From Hyphomicrobiales bacterium (lineage in GTDB: Bacteria; Pseudomonadota; Alphaproteobacteria; Rhizobiales; Beijerinckiaceae), in NCBI GenBank assembly GCA_028290085.1, contig JAQGKN010000247.1, forward strand, positions 1 to 7,896: a stretch of 7,896 nt of DNA, given 5' to 3'. The position numbers and the translations under genes were made by a program. Every line of letters starts with the position of its first letter. Within the stretch, counting starts at the first letter, position 1. Below the pieces are notes generated by a model. The model saw only the letters and a program-made list of their open reading frames with translations. It was not told the DNA's origin and ran no database searches. Below, piece after piece: positions 1 to 6,692 of the stretch.

Positions 1-146
1 GCATCATGCGTGGTAAGACCTTGGCTCTCGAGGCGCCGTTGCAGGCAGCAGAAACCGTTGACGTCGGCACGTTGTCGCAACGCGCTGTCGATGCGAGTCT
101 GGAACTCGGTCTCGGCCTTTTCCGCAAATATGTTTTGAAGAATTGA
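1..146 (+). CDS. Probable D-alanyl-D-alanine carboxypeptidase (DacF/PBP5 family), C-terminal end only
   Basis: Only the last 47 codons are visible, read in frame from base 3 to the TGA at 144-146. The fragment runs from IMRGKTLALEAP through PLQAAETVDVGTLSQR to a stop after FRKYVLKN. The 'PL-AAE-V--G-L--RA-DA--EL--G-F' pattern resembles the tail of alphaproteobacterial periplasmic D-Ala-D-Ala carboxypeptidases, where it follows the beta-rich C-terminal domain and can form an amphipathic membrane-contacting helix. Such enzymes trim the terminal D-Ala from peptidoglycan stem peptides. The catalytic domain lies outside the window, so the name rests on this tail and on the usual place of dacF directly before tmk in Hyphomicrobiales. 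Its stop overlaps the tmk ATG by one base (TGATG), so translation is probably coupled. Confidence 0.62.
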   Translation, partial: IMRGKTLALEAPLQAAETVDVGTLSQRAVDASLELGLGLFRKYVLKN

Positions 147-799
147 TGAGCACAACACGCGGACGATTCATCACTTTCGAGGGCGGGGAGGGCGCTGGGA
201 AATCGACCCAGGTCCGCAAACTCGTCGCAGCCCTGCAAGCGCGCGGCATTGAAACGGTCGCGACGCGGGAGCCCGGCGGCTCGCCCAATGCGGAGGCCCT
301 TCGCGAGGCGCTGCTCGCCGGCCTCGTCGCACCGCTTGGCCCGGCGGCAGAAGCCCTCGTCTTCTCGGCGGCGCGCATTGATCATCTCGACAAGTTGATC
401 CGCCCGGCACTGGCGCGCGGCGCTTTTGTCGTCTGCGACCGTTTCGCGGACTCGACCCGCGCCTATCAGGGCGCCTCGGGCAAATTGGCCGACAGTTTCA
501 TCGACGGGCTCGAGGCCATCACGGTCGGTGACACGCAGCCGGACCTGACGCTCATCCTCGACCTGCCAGTCGAAGAGGGGCTGGCCCGCGCCAGCAAGCG
601 ACGCGGTGGCGGCGAGGTCGATCGCTTCGAGGCGGAGGATGTGAGCTTCCACCGCGCCTTGCGGCAAAGTTTTCTGGCCATTGCGGCGGCACATCCGGAG
701 CGCTGCGTCGTGATCGACGCCACCCAACCAATGGACATTGTTGCCGCCGGCATCTGGCGCGCGGTCGAACAACGGCTGTTGGAGCGGACACAAGCATGA
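146..799 (+). CDS. tmk: Thymidylate kinase (dTMP kinase)
   Basis: This cytoplasmic enzyme phosphorylates dTMP to dTDP with ATP, an essential step in dTTP synthesis. The 217-residue product has the normal family length. Visible motifs are the P-loop GGEGAGKST (13-21), the TREPGG motif (40-45), the DRFADST motif that binds dTMP (98-104), and an arginine-containing LID around 148-160 (RASKRRGGGEVDR). The P-loop has no arginine while the LID does, which matches the E. coli-like type II enzyme. I chose the ATG at 146, which overlaps the preceding TGA; GAAG at 137-140 is a fair ribosome binding site five bases upstream. A TTG at 143 would add only one residue. The 3' end overlaps holB by four bases (ATGA), as in many bacteria where tmk and holB are neighbours. 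Confidence 0.96.
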   Translation: MSTTRGRFITFEGGEGAGKSTQVRKLVAALQARGIETVATREPGGSPNAEALREALLAGLVAPLGPAAEALVFSAARIDHLDKLIRPALARGAFVVCDRFADSTRAYQGASGKLADSFIDGLEAITVGDTQPDLTLILDLPVEEGLARASKRRGGGEVDRFEAEDVSFHRALRQSFLAIAAAHPERCVVIDATQPMDIVAAGIWRAVEQRLLERTQA

Positions 800-1878
800 G
801 CCGCCCCCCTCGCGACGAAACGATCCCCGAGAGCGACCGCTTTCTTCAGGCGCCGCACCCGCGCATGACGAAAGAAGTGTTCGGCCACGACGCCGCGCAG
901 GCGCAATTGCTGGAAGCCTATCGCTCCAACCGCTTGCCCCAAGCCTGGATCATCGGCGGTCGTGAGGGTATCGGCAAGGCGACGCTCGCCTGGCATTTCG
1001 CGCGTTTCGTTCTGGCCAATCCAGACTCCACCATGGCCGAGGTGCGCAACGCCACGGACCTTTCCGTTCCCCCCGATCACCCAGCGGCACGGCGTATCGC
1101 GTCGCTGTCGCATGGCGATCTCACGCTGACCCGTCGCGAATGGGATCCAAAGACCAAGAAACTCTTCACCGAAATCCGCGCGCCCGACGTGCGGCGCTTG
1201 ATGGATCTGTTCCGGCAGGCGGCGGGGGAGGGTGGCTGGCGCATCTCGTTGCTCGATGCCGCCGACGATCTCAACAAGACCAGTGCCAACGCGCTGCTGA
1301 AGCTCATCGAGGAGCCGCCCGCCCGCTCGCTCTTCCTGATGGTCGCGCACCGCCCGGCCCATGTGCTCCCCACCATCCGCTCACGCTCGCGGATGCTGCA
1401 CCTCGAACCCTTGAAGGCGACGGACGTCGTTCGCGCCATGAAACAGGCCGGAGAGCCCTGGTCGCGCGCGACCGCCGACGATCTCAACGCGGCCGCCGAG
1501 CGCGGCAATGGCTCGGTTCGCGAAGCTATGCGGCTGCTCGAAGGCAAGGGGCTGGCTCTGGCGCGCAGGCTCGAGGCTTTGCTGGCGCGTTTACCCGCCG
1601 TCGATTGGGTTGAGGTGCACGATCTCGCCGACATTCTAGTGGGCCGAGACGGGCAGGAGGATTTCGAGACCACGCTGACCACCGTCTTCGACTGGCTCGA
1701 CGCAACCGTGCACGCAGCCGCGACAGACGCGCCCGCCCGCCTTGCGCCCTACGCGCAGGTATGGGAGAAGATCGCCGCGTCCGCGCGCGAAACCGAGGCG
1801 TATAATCTCGACAGAAGACCTCTGATCCTGTCGATCTTTTCCGACCTCGCCGCCGCAGCGCGCACCGCTCGTGCGTAA
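796..1878 (+). CDS. holB: DNA polymerase III, delta-prime subunit (clamp loader)
   Basis: Delta-prime is the stator subunit of the clamp-loader complex that places the beta clamp on primed DNA. The 360-residue product is an AAA+ protein with a Walker A-like GREGIGKAT (55-63), a Walker B-like segment LLDAADDLN (152-160), the following [13 protein letters not shown] (163-175), and an arginine-finger/sensor region TIRSRSR (193-199). The usual SRC triad reads SRS here (196-198), but the arginine is kept. There are no cysteines, so the zinc module of E. coli delta-prime is absent; alphaproteobacterial members commonly replace it with a segment like the one at 86-130. The N-terminal APHPR--- -VFGHDAAQ pattern is typical of alphaproteobacterial HolB and supports the ATG at 796 over the internal ATG at codon 24. 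GGAG at 781-784 lies 11 bases upstream. The start overlaps the tmk stop by four bases. Confidence 0.93.
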   Translation: MSRPPRDETIPESDRFLQAPHPRMTKEVFGHDAAQAQLLEAYRSNRLPQAWIIGGREGIGKATLAWHFARFVLANPDSTMAEVRNATDLSVPPDHPAARRIASLSHGDLTLTRREWDPKTKKLFTEIRAPDVRRLMDLFRQAAGEGGWRISLLDAADDLNKTSANALLKLIEEPPARSLFLMVAHRPAHVLPTIRSRSRMLHLEPLKATDVVRAMKQAGEPWSRATADDLNAAAERGNGSVREAMRLLEGKGLALARRLEALLARLPAVDWVEVHDLADILVGRDGQEDFETTLTTVFDWLDATVHAAATDAPARLAPYAQVWEKIAASARETEAYNLDRRPLILSIFSDLAAAARTARA

Positions 1879-1898
1879 TGGCGCGCCGAAAACCGGAC

Positions 1899-1902
1899 AG
1901 GA
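1899..1902 (+). promoter_or_regulatory. Ribosome binding site that decides the metG start
   Basis: AGGA lies seven bases before the ATG at 1910. The alternative GTG at 1871, inside the end of holB, would add 13 residues ([13 protein letters not shown]) that do not look like the family's N-terminus, which normally begins just before the FYITTAIPY strand. The ATG at 1910 is therefore preferred. Confidence 0.65.
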
Positions 1903-1909
1903 TTTCCCG

Positions 1910-3472
1910 ATGGCTGCGCGCCAGACGTTCTACATCACCACCGCCATCCCCTACGCCAATGGCGCGCCCCATATCGGCCACGCCTATGAGCGCATCGCGA
2001 CCGACGCCATCGCGCGGTTCCACCGCCTCGACGGACGCGACGTGCTCTTCGTCACCGGCATGGACGAGCATGGCCTGAAGATGCAGCAGACGGCGCAACG
2101 CGAGGGCATCACCTCGCAGGCTCTCGCCGACCGCACGGCGGCCCAATTCGAGGCTATGGGCGAAAAGCTTAATGCCCGTGCCGACGATATCGTGCGCACA
2201 ACGCAGGATCGTCATCGTGCCGCCGCCCAGGAAATCTGGGAGCGCATGAAGGCGCGCGGCGACATCTATTTGTCGAAATATTCCGGCTGGTACTCGGTGC
2301 GCGACGAAGCCTATTTCGACGAGAGCGAACTGACCATCCGCGACGACAAGCGCTATGCACCGACCGGCACGCCTGTCGAATGGGTCGAGGAAGAGAGCTA
2401 TTTCTTCAAGCTCTCGGCGTACGCGGACCGGCTGCTCGCCCATTACGAAGCGCAGCCCGATTTCGTCACGCCCGACAAATACCGAAACGAGATCGTTGCC
2501 TTCGTGAAGCGCGGCCTGAATGACCTGTCGATCAGCCGCACGACATTCGACTGGGGTGTGCCGGTGCCCGGCGATCCGCGCCACGTCATGTATGTCTGGG
2601 TCGATGCGCTCACCAACTACATCACGGGCACGGGCTTCCCCGACGCCAGCGCCGAGCGTGCCCGATTCTGGCCTGCGGACGCGCATGTCATCGGCAAGGA
2701 TATCACGCGCTTCCACGCGGTCTATTGGCCCGCCTTCCTGATGTCGGCCGGTATCGAACTGCCGAAACAGATCGTCGTGCATGGCTTCCTGTTCAATCGC
2801 GGGGAGAAAATGTCGAAGTCGGTCGGCAATGTGATCGACCCCTTCACACTCGCCGATCACTACGGCGTCGACCAGCTGCGCTATTTCTTCCTGCGCGAAG
2901 TGCCCTTCGGACAGGATGGAAATTACTCGCACGAGGCCATCGTCAATCGTATCAACGCGGATCTTGCCAACGATCTCGGCAATCTCGCGCAGCGCTCCCT
3001 GTCGATGATCAACAAGAACTGCGACGCCCGCGTGCCGGAAGCCGCGACTTTGACCGAGGCCGATGTCGCCATTCTCGACGACGCCTATGGCCTCGCCGAC
3101 AAGGCGCGCATGGCGATGAACGATTTCGCCCTTCACCACATGCTGGCTGAAATCTGGCGCGTTGTGGCAGAGGCCAATCGCTACTTTGCGTCCGAAGAGC
3201 CCTGGGTGAAGCGCAAGACCGATCCCGAGCGCATGGCGACGATCCTTTATGTGACAGCCGAAGTGCTGCGCAACGTAGCCATCCTCGCGCAGCCGGTCAT
3301 TCCGGCCGCCACATGCAAGCTGCTCGATCTGCTCGGCGTCGATGCGGATGCGCGCGACTTCGCGCATACCGGCGCCCAGTTTCCTCTGACCGCCGGACGC
3401 GAGTTGCCCGCGCCGGCGCCGATTTTCCCGCGCTATGTCGAGCCGGAGAGCACTGAGGGAGGCAAGGCCTGA
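1910..3472 (+). CDS. metG: Methionyl-tRNA synthetase
   Basis: This class I aminoacyl-tRNA synthetase charges tRNA-Met, including the initiator, with methionine. From the ATG at 1910 the protein has 520 residues. The N-terminal Rossmann domain carries [12 protein letters not shown] and the signature HIGH (21-24). The second signature KMSKS lies at 300-304 in [11 protein letters not shown]. An alpha-helical anticodon-binding domain fills the C-terminal third. The connective region ([14 protein letters not shown] and following) lacks the CxxC knuckles of zinc-containing enzymes, so this is the zinc-free type common in alphaproteobacteria. There is no C-terminal Trbp111-like tRNA-binding domain, in line with the short length. 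A 31-base gap separates it from holB, the only gap inside the operon, and its TGA overlaps the tatD ATG by one base. Confidence 0.96.
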   Translation: MAARQTFYITTAIPYANGAPHIGHAYERIATDAIARFHRLDGRDVLFVTGMDEHGLKMQQTAQREGITSQALADRTAAQFEAMGEKLNARADDIVRTTQDRHRAAAQEIWERMKARGDIYLSKYSGWYSVRDEAYFDESELTIRDDKRYAPTGTPVEWVEEESYFFKLSAYADRLLAHYEAQPDFVTPDKYRNEIVAFVKRGLNDLSISRTTFDWGVPVPGDPRHVMYVWVDALTNYITGTGFPDASAERARFWPADAHVIGKDITRFHAVYWPAFLMSAGIELPKQIVVHGFLFNRGEKMSKSVGNVIDPFTLADHYGVDQLRYFFLREVPFGQDGNYSHEAIVNRINADLANDLGNLAQRSLSMINKNCDARVPEAATLTEADVAILDDAYGLADKARMAMNDFALHHMLAEIWRVVAEANRYFASEEPWVKRKTDPERMATILYVTAEVLRNVAILAQPVIPAATCKLLDLLGVDADARDFAHTGAQFPLTAGRELPAPAPIFPRYVEPESTEGGKA

Positions 3473-4266
3473 TGCTGATCGACAGCCATTGCCACCTCGA
3501 TTTCCCGGATTTCGCGCCCGAGCGAGATGCCGTAGTCGAGCGCGCACGCGCGGCCGGAGTTGCACGGCTCATCACCATTTCCACGCATGTCGCGCGTTAC
3601 GACAACTATCGCGCTATCGCTGAAGCCTATGACAATGTGTGGTTCACCGTCGGCACGCATCCCCATCAGGCGCATGAAGAGCCCGATATTCCGCTGAGCC
3701 GCCTCGTCGAACTGGCGAGCCACCCGCGCTGCATCGGCATCGGGGAAGCGGGCCTCGATTATCATTATGATCGCAGCCCGCGCGATATCGCCAAGCGCGT
3801 GTTCCGCACGCATATAGAGGCGGCACGCGAAACCGGCCTGCCGCTCGTCATTCATGCGCGCGATGCCGACGACGATGTGGCTGAGATCCTGCGTGAGGAA
3901 ATGGGGAAGGGGGCTTTCAAAGCCCTGCTCCATTGCTTCACGGCATCGCGCGCACTGGCCGAAACAGGCCTCGAACTCGGGCTTTACGTGTCGTTCTCGG
4001 GTGTCGTTACCTTCAAGAACTCCGAAGAACTGCGGGCCATCGCACGCGACGTGCCGCTGGATCGCATCCTCGTTGAAACCGACGCGCCGTTCCTGGCGCC
4101 GGTGCCATATCGCGGCAAGCGCAACGAGCCTGCCTATGTGGCGTCCACTGCAGCCGTGCTGGCCGAAGTGAAAGGCGTCAGCCCGGACGAACTGGCGCGG
4201 GCGACAACGGCCAATGTGCTGCGGCTCTTCTCCAAAATGCCGCCGCTGGAGAGCGCCGCCCCATGA
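3472..4266 (+). CDS. tatD: TatD/YcfH-family metal-dependent hydrolase (putative DNase)
   Basis: The 264-residue protein is a TIM-barrel metallohydrolase of the amidohydrolase superfamily. The expected metal ligands are all visible: HCH (H6, H8) in IDSHCHLD, E92 in GIGEAGLDY, H128 in VIHARD, H154 in LLHCFTAS and D204 in ETDAPFLAP. The final PYRGKRNEPAYV (212-223) is a TatD hallmark. Family members studied in E. coli and yeast are Mg2+-dependent DNases with 3'-5' exonuclease activity; the substrate here is not known. In E. coli the paralogue ycfH lies just after tmk-holB, so this copy is best seen as the YcfH-like one, with metG inserted between. A strong purine-rich site (GAGGGAGG, 3455-3462) lies nine bases before the ATG. 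The 3' end overlaps the next gene by four bases. Confidence 0.93.
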   Translation: MLIDSHCHLDFPDFAPERDAVVERARAAGVARLITISTHVARYDNYRAIAEAYDNVWFTVGTHPHQAHEEPDIPLSRLVELASHPRCIGIGEAGLDYHYDRSPRDIAKRVFRTHIEAARETGLPLVIHARDADDDVAEILREEMGKGAFKALLHCFTASRALAETGLELGLYVSFSGVVTFKNSEELRAIARDVPLDRILVETDAPFLAPVPYRGKRNEPAYVASTAAVLAEVKGVSPDELARATTANVLRLFSKMPPLESAAP

Positions 4267-5057
4267 GCATGGCGATCACCATCCTCGGTTGCGGCTCGTC
4301 CGGCGGTGTTCCGCGGGTCGGCGGCGATTGGGGAGCGTGCGATCGGACTAACCCGAAAAACCGGCGCCGCAGGTGCTCGATTCTCGTCGAACGCACGAAG
4401 GGCGAAGGCCGCACGGTCGCGCTCGTCGATACGTCGCCAGACCTGCGCGAGCAATTGCTGGCAGCCGAAGTCACGCGCCTCGACGGCATTCTCATGACAC
4501 ACGCCCATGCGGACCACACGCACGGCATCGACGATGTGCGTCCGCTCGTCATTTCCATGCGCAAGCGCATCGAGATGTTCATGGACGACCCGACCGCCGA
4601 AGATTTGCGCACCAAATTCGCCTATGTCTTCGAGACGCCTGCAGGCAGCCAATATCCGCCGTTGCTTGACGTGCGCCACCTGACGCCGGGCCACGCCTGC
4701 GCGATCGACGGGCCCGGCGGGAAGATCGAGGCTATGCCGTTTCGCTTGGAACACGGCGAGGTCGACGCCCTCGGCTTCCGCTTCGGCGATGTCGCTTACA
4801 CGCCTGATCTCAACGCCGTGCCGCGCGAAAGCTGGACATTTCTCGAAGGGCTCGACATCTGGATCGTCGATGCGCTGCGCTATATGCGCCATCCGAGCCA
4901 CCTGTCGCTATCAGAGACGCTTGAACTGATCCGGCAGCTCAAACCGCGCCGCGCCATCGTCACCAACCTGCACACGGATCTCGACTTCGAGCGGCTACGC
5001 CAGGAACTGCCTCACAATGTAGAGCCTGCCTACGACGGAATGCGCATCGAGTTTTAA
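4263..5057 (+). CDS. PhnP-like metallo-beta-lactamase-fold hydrolase
   Basis: The 264-residue protein has the MBL-fold motif HAHADH (H80, H82, D84, H85), a third-motif histidine in LEHGE (H164), D182 in YTPDLN and a late histidine in NLHTDLD (H237). The opening GCGSSGGVPRVG and the spacing of the ligands place it with COG1235, which includes PhnP, a phosphoribosyl cyclic phosphate phosphodiesterase. PhnP has a structural zinc site built on Cys21, Cys23 and Cys26; the matching positions here are Gly21, Trp23 and Cys26, so that site is probably not formed. No phosphonate genes are nearby. Constant pairing with tatD in this operon suggests a housekeeping phosphodiesterase, but the substrate is unknown. 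GGAGAG at 4248-4253 lies nine bases before the ATG at 4263; an ATG two codons later is also possible. Confidence 0.87.
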   Translation: MSMAITILGCGSSGGVPRVGGDWGACDRTNPKNRRRRCSILVERTKGEGRTVALVDTSPDLREQLLAAEVTRLDGILMTHAHADHTHGIDDVRPLVISMRKRIEMFMDDPTAEDLRTKFAYVFETPAGSQYPPLLDVRHLTPGHACAIDGPGGKIEAMPFRLEHGEVDALGFRFGDVAYTPDLNAVPRESWTFLEGLDIWIVDALRYMRHPSHLSLSETLELIRQLKPRRAIVTNLHTDLDFERLRQELPHNVEPAYDGMRIEF

Positions 5058-5059
5058 CC

Positions 5060-5076
5060 GGGCAGGGACGTTGCCC
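5060..5076 (+). other. Stem-loop just after the MBL gene stop
   Basis: GGGCAG (5060-5065) can pair with TTGCCC (5071-5076), with one G-U pair, around a five-base loop. It begins three bases after the TAA. No T-run follows, so it is not a classical intrinsic terminator; it could protect the 3' end of the operon mRNA or be part of the leader of the next gene. Confidence 0.4.
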
Positions 5077-5127
5077 CCGCAATCTATGCGCGGCAGACCA
5101 CATGCGCTAAGGTTCGACGCATCACAG

Positions 5128-5159
5128 AAGGAGCCCGTCAGGCGGGCGTTTACCTCCCC
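5128..5159 (+). promoter_or_regulatory. Structured ribosome binding region of the CNNM gene
   Basis: The only good Shine-Dalgarno match before the TTG start is AAGGAG at 5128-5133, 26 bases upstream, which is too far for direct use. In between, GCCCG (5133-5137) can pair with CGGGC (5143-5147) around TCAGG. Folding this hairpin would leave about 12 bases between the site and the start. CTCC at 5154-5157 can also pair with GGAG at 5130-5133, which would extend the hairpin and hide the site. A weaker inverted repeat, ATGCG (5102-5106) and CGCAT (5118-5122), lies just upstream. The short GTTT after the hairpin also allows a weak terminator or attenuator. I see no convincing promoter in 5058-5127. 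Confidence 0.42.
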
Positions 5160-6455
5160 TTGCTCGAATTACTGGTTGCTGCGCTTTTGATAGCGCTGAA
5201 CGGTGTTTTTGCTCTTTCCGAACTCGCGCTGGTTTCCGCGCGCGCCTCGCGTCTCAGGGTCTTGGCAGATTCAGGCCGCCGGGGCGCGCGTACTGCGCTG
5301 ATGCTCGCCGAAAACCCAGGCAAGTTTCTCTCTACCGTGCAGATCGGCATCACGCTGATCGGCGTTCTGGCAGGCGCGTTTTCCGGCGCAGCACTCGGCG
5401 CGGATCTCGTGACCATCTTGCGCGATCGCAACGTACCGGCCTGGATCGCGGACCCGCTGGGCTATGGTATCGTCATTAGCGCGATCACGTATCTATCTGT
5501 TGTGATTGGAGAATTGGTGCCAAAGCAATTGGCTTTGCGCCATCCAGAAGGCATTGCCTGCACGGTCGCGCCCGGCATGCTCTTGCTGTCGCGGATCGGG
5601 GCACCCGTCGTCTGGATCCTGGACGCATCCTCGCGCCTGATCTTCGGACTCATGGGGCTGGGCGAAGCACCTGCCACCGTCGTGACCGAAGAAGAGATCA
5701 AGAACATGGTCGAGGAAGCGACCAGCGCCGGCATCATCGAAGTGGACGAACGCCGAATGATTTCGGGCGTCCTGCGGCTCGGCGACCGAGCCGTACGCGC
5801 CGTGATGACGCCTCGCACCGACGTCGACTGGATCGACCTGGCCATGGACGACGACGCGATCCGCGCCAAGCTGATCCAGACGACGCATTCGCGGCTTCCG
5901 GTCGGTGAAGGCTCGTCGGACAACATTGTCGGCATACTGCAACTGCGCGAGCTCCTGCCAGCCTATATGCGCGGCGAAACGGTCAACTTGCGAAGCTTCG
6001 TTCGCGCGGCGCCGGTGCTGCCGGACCGGATCGATGCGCTGGAGGCCCTGAACGTCCTGCGTGAAGCCTCGGTGCCGATCGCGCTCGTCCACGACGAATA
6101 CGGCCATTTCGAAGGGCTGGTGACGCCGGCCGATATTCTCGACGCCATCGCAGGCGCCTTCAAGTCCGATGAAGGAACCGCCGAGCCCGAAGCCGTCGAG
6201 CGTGATGACGGAAGCTGGCTGCTGGCGGGCTGGATGCCAGTCGATGAAATGTCGGACCAACTCGGCATCAACCTGCCACGCACGCGTGCCTATGAGACAG
6301 TCGCCGGGCTCATCATCGACAAACTGCACCATTTGCCAGCCACAGGCGAATATATCGAGACGCTGGGCTGGCGCTTCGAGGTCGTGGATCTGGACGGACG
6401 AAGGATCGACAAGGTGCTGGCTCGGCGGCTGGAAGACTCCGACGTAGACGGCTGA
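5160..6455 (+). CDS. CNNM-CBS-CorC_HlyC membrane protein (hemolysin-like, putative Mg2+/Co2+ homeostasis)
   Basis: The 431-residue inner-membrane protein has the full architecture of the TlyC/CorB group. A CNNM (DUF21) domain covers about 1-165, with hydrophobic segments near 3-25, 57-85, 101-120 and 135-155 and the GELVPKQLAL motif (117-126). A pair of CBS domains follows at about 213-333 (VMTPRTDVDWIDL; VHDEYGHFEGLVTPADILDAI), then a CorC_HlyC domain at about 347-423 (DGSWLLAGWMPVDEM). Studied relatives export or transport Mg2+ or help with Co2+/Mg2+ balance; the 'hemolysin' label is historical. CBS pairs often bind adenine nucleotides. The start is the TTG at 5160, because LLELLVAALLIALNGVFALSELALVSAR matches the family N-terminus and no ATG or GTG lies between the previous stop and this point; the first internal ATG (codon 48) would delete the first membrane segment. 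It lies 102 bases after the preceding operon and may or may not share its transcript. Confidence 0.9.
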   Translation: MLELLVAALLIALNGVFALSELALVSARASRLRVLADSGRRGARTALMLAENPGKFLSTVQIGITLIGVLAGAFSGAALGADLVTILRDRNVPAWIADPLGYGIVISAITYLSVVIGELVPKQLALRHPEGIACTVAPGMLLLSRIGAPVVWILDASSRLIFGLMGLGEAPATVVTEEEIKNMVEEATSAGIIEVDERRMISGVLRLGDRAVRAVMTPRTDVDWIDLAMDDDAIRAKLIQTTHSRLPVGEGSSDNIVGILQLRELLPAYMRGETVNLRSFVRAAPVLPDRIDALEALNVLREASVPIALVHDEYGHFEGLVTPADILDAIAGAFKSDEGTAEPEAVERDDGSWLLAGWMPVDEMSDQLGINLPRTRAYETVAGLIIDKLHHLPATGEYIETLGWRFEVVDLDGRRIDKVLARRLEDSDVDG

Positions 6456-6600
6456 GACGCCTGGCGGGTATTCAGTTAGGTTCCATAATATACCTTATGC
6501 GAATCCGGGGTGTGGGGCTGATATTCCCCTTCACTCTAGGTGAGTGTTTTACCGGCGACCTTTGCATGACTTGCCGGACCTCGGCACGAACCGCGTTGCC
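6456..6600. other. Intergenic stretch between convergent genes
   Basis: No coding signal is seen. It holds a short AT-rich patch (about 6481-6499), a weak GGGG/CCCC inverted repeat (6514-6517 with 6526-6529), the terminator-like hairpin at 6532-6550, and a CCGGC/GCCGG inverted repeat (6552-6556 with 6573-6577). The palindromic repeat starts directly after it. Confidence 0.5.
6532..6550 (+). terminator. Probable intrinsic terminator of the CNNM gene
   Basis: CACTC (6532-6536) pairs with GAGTG (6542-6546) around a five-base loop and is followed directly by TTTT (6547-6550). It lies 77 bases after the CNNM stop. The stem is short, so termination may be partial. The minus strand has no T-run after this hairpin, so it would not serve pbpC. 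Confidence 0.45.
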
Positions 6601-6677
6601 GTCATTGCGAGCGAAGCGAAGCAATCGAGTACGGTCTTGCGACTCCTGGATTGCTTCGTCGCTTCGCTCGCAATGAC
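6601..6677. repeat. Palindromic REP/MITE-like interspersed repeat
   Basis: The left arm (6601-6626) begins GTCATTGCGAGCGAAGCG and ends AAGCAATC. The right arm (6649-6677) is its reverse complement apart from three extra bases, so the two form a stem of 26 pairs with one three-base bulge. The 22-base centre (6627-6648) has a further GAGT/ACTC pairing. The 'cattgcgagcgaagcgaagcaatc' core is a dispersed palindrome well known from Bradyrhizobium-type and other genomes, usually in intergenic spots. It sits between two convergent genes and ends 15 bases from the pbpC stop. In RNA from either strand it would form a long hairpin that could limit read-through or protect 3' ends, but neither side has a T-run. 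How it moves is unknown; REP-like elements elsewhere depend on a transposase encoded in trans. Confidence 0.85.
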
Positions 6678-6692
6678 AGCAGCGCTTCGACG

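Noticed and set aside
466..1362. A 298-codon minus-strand open frame across tmk and holB
   Set aside because: It spans the junction of two well-supported plus-strand genes and shows no family motif.
1871..1873. GTG as the start of metG
   Set aside because: It lacks a good ribosome binding site and adds 13 atypical residues; the ATG at 1910 has AGGA seven bases upstream.
1526..3565. A 679-codon open frame on the minus strand across metG
   Set aside because: It lies opposite metG, whose HIGH and KMSKS motifs are intact and in frame. It has no recognisable domain, and long antisense frames are common in GC-rich genes.
6481..6499. AT-rich patch resembling a -10 box on either strand
   Set aside because: There is no matching -35 box at suitable spacing and no gene or RNA it would plausibly drive.
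6601..6677. CRISPR repeat or array
   Set aside because: There is one inverted pair only, with no regularly spaced direct repeats or spacers and no cas gene.
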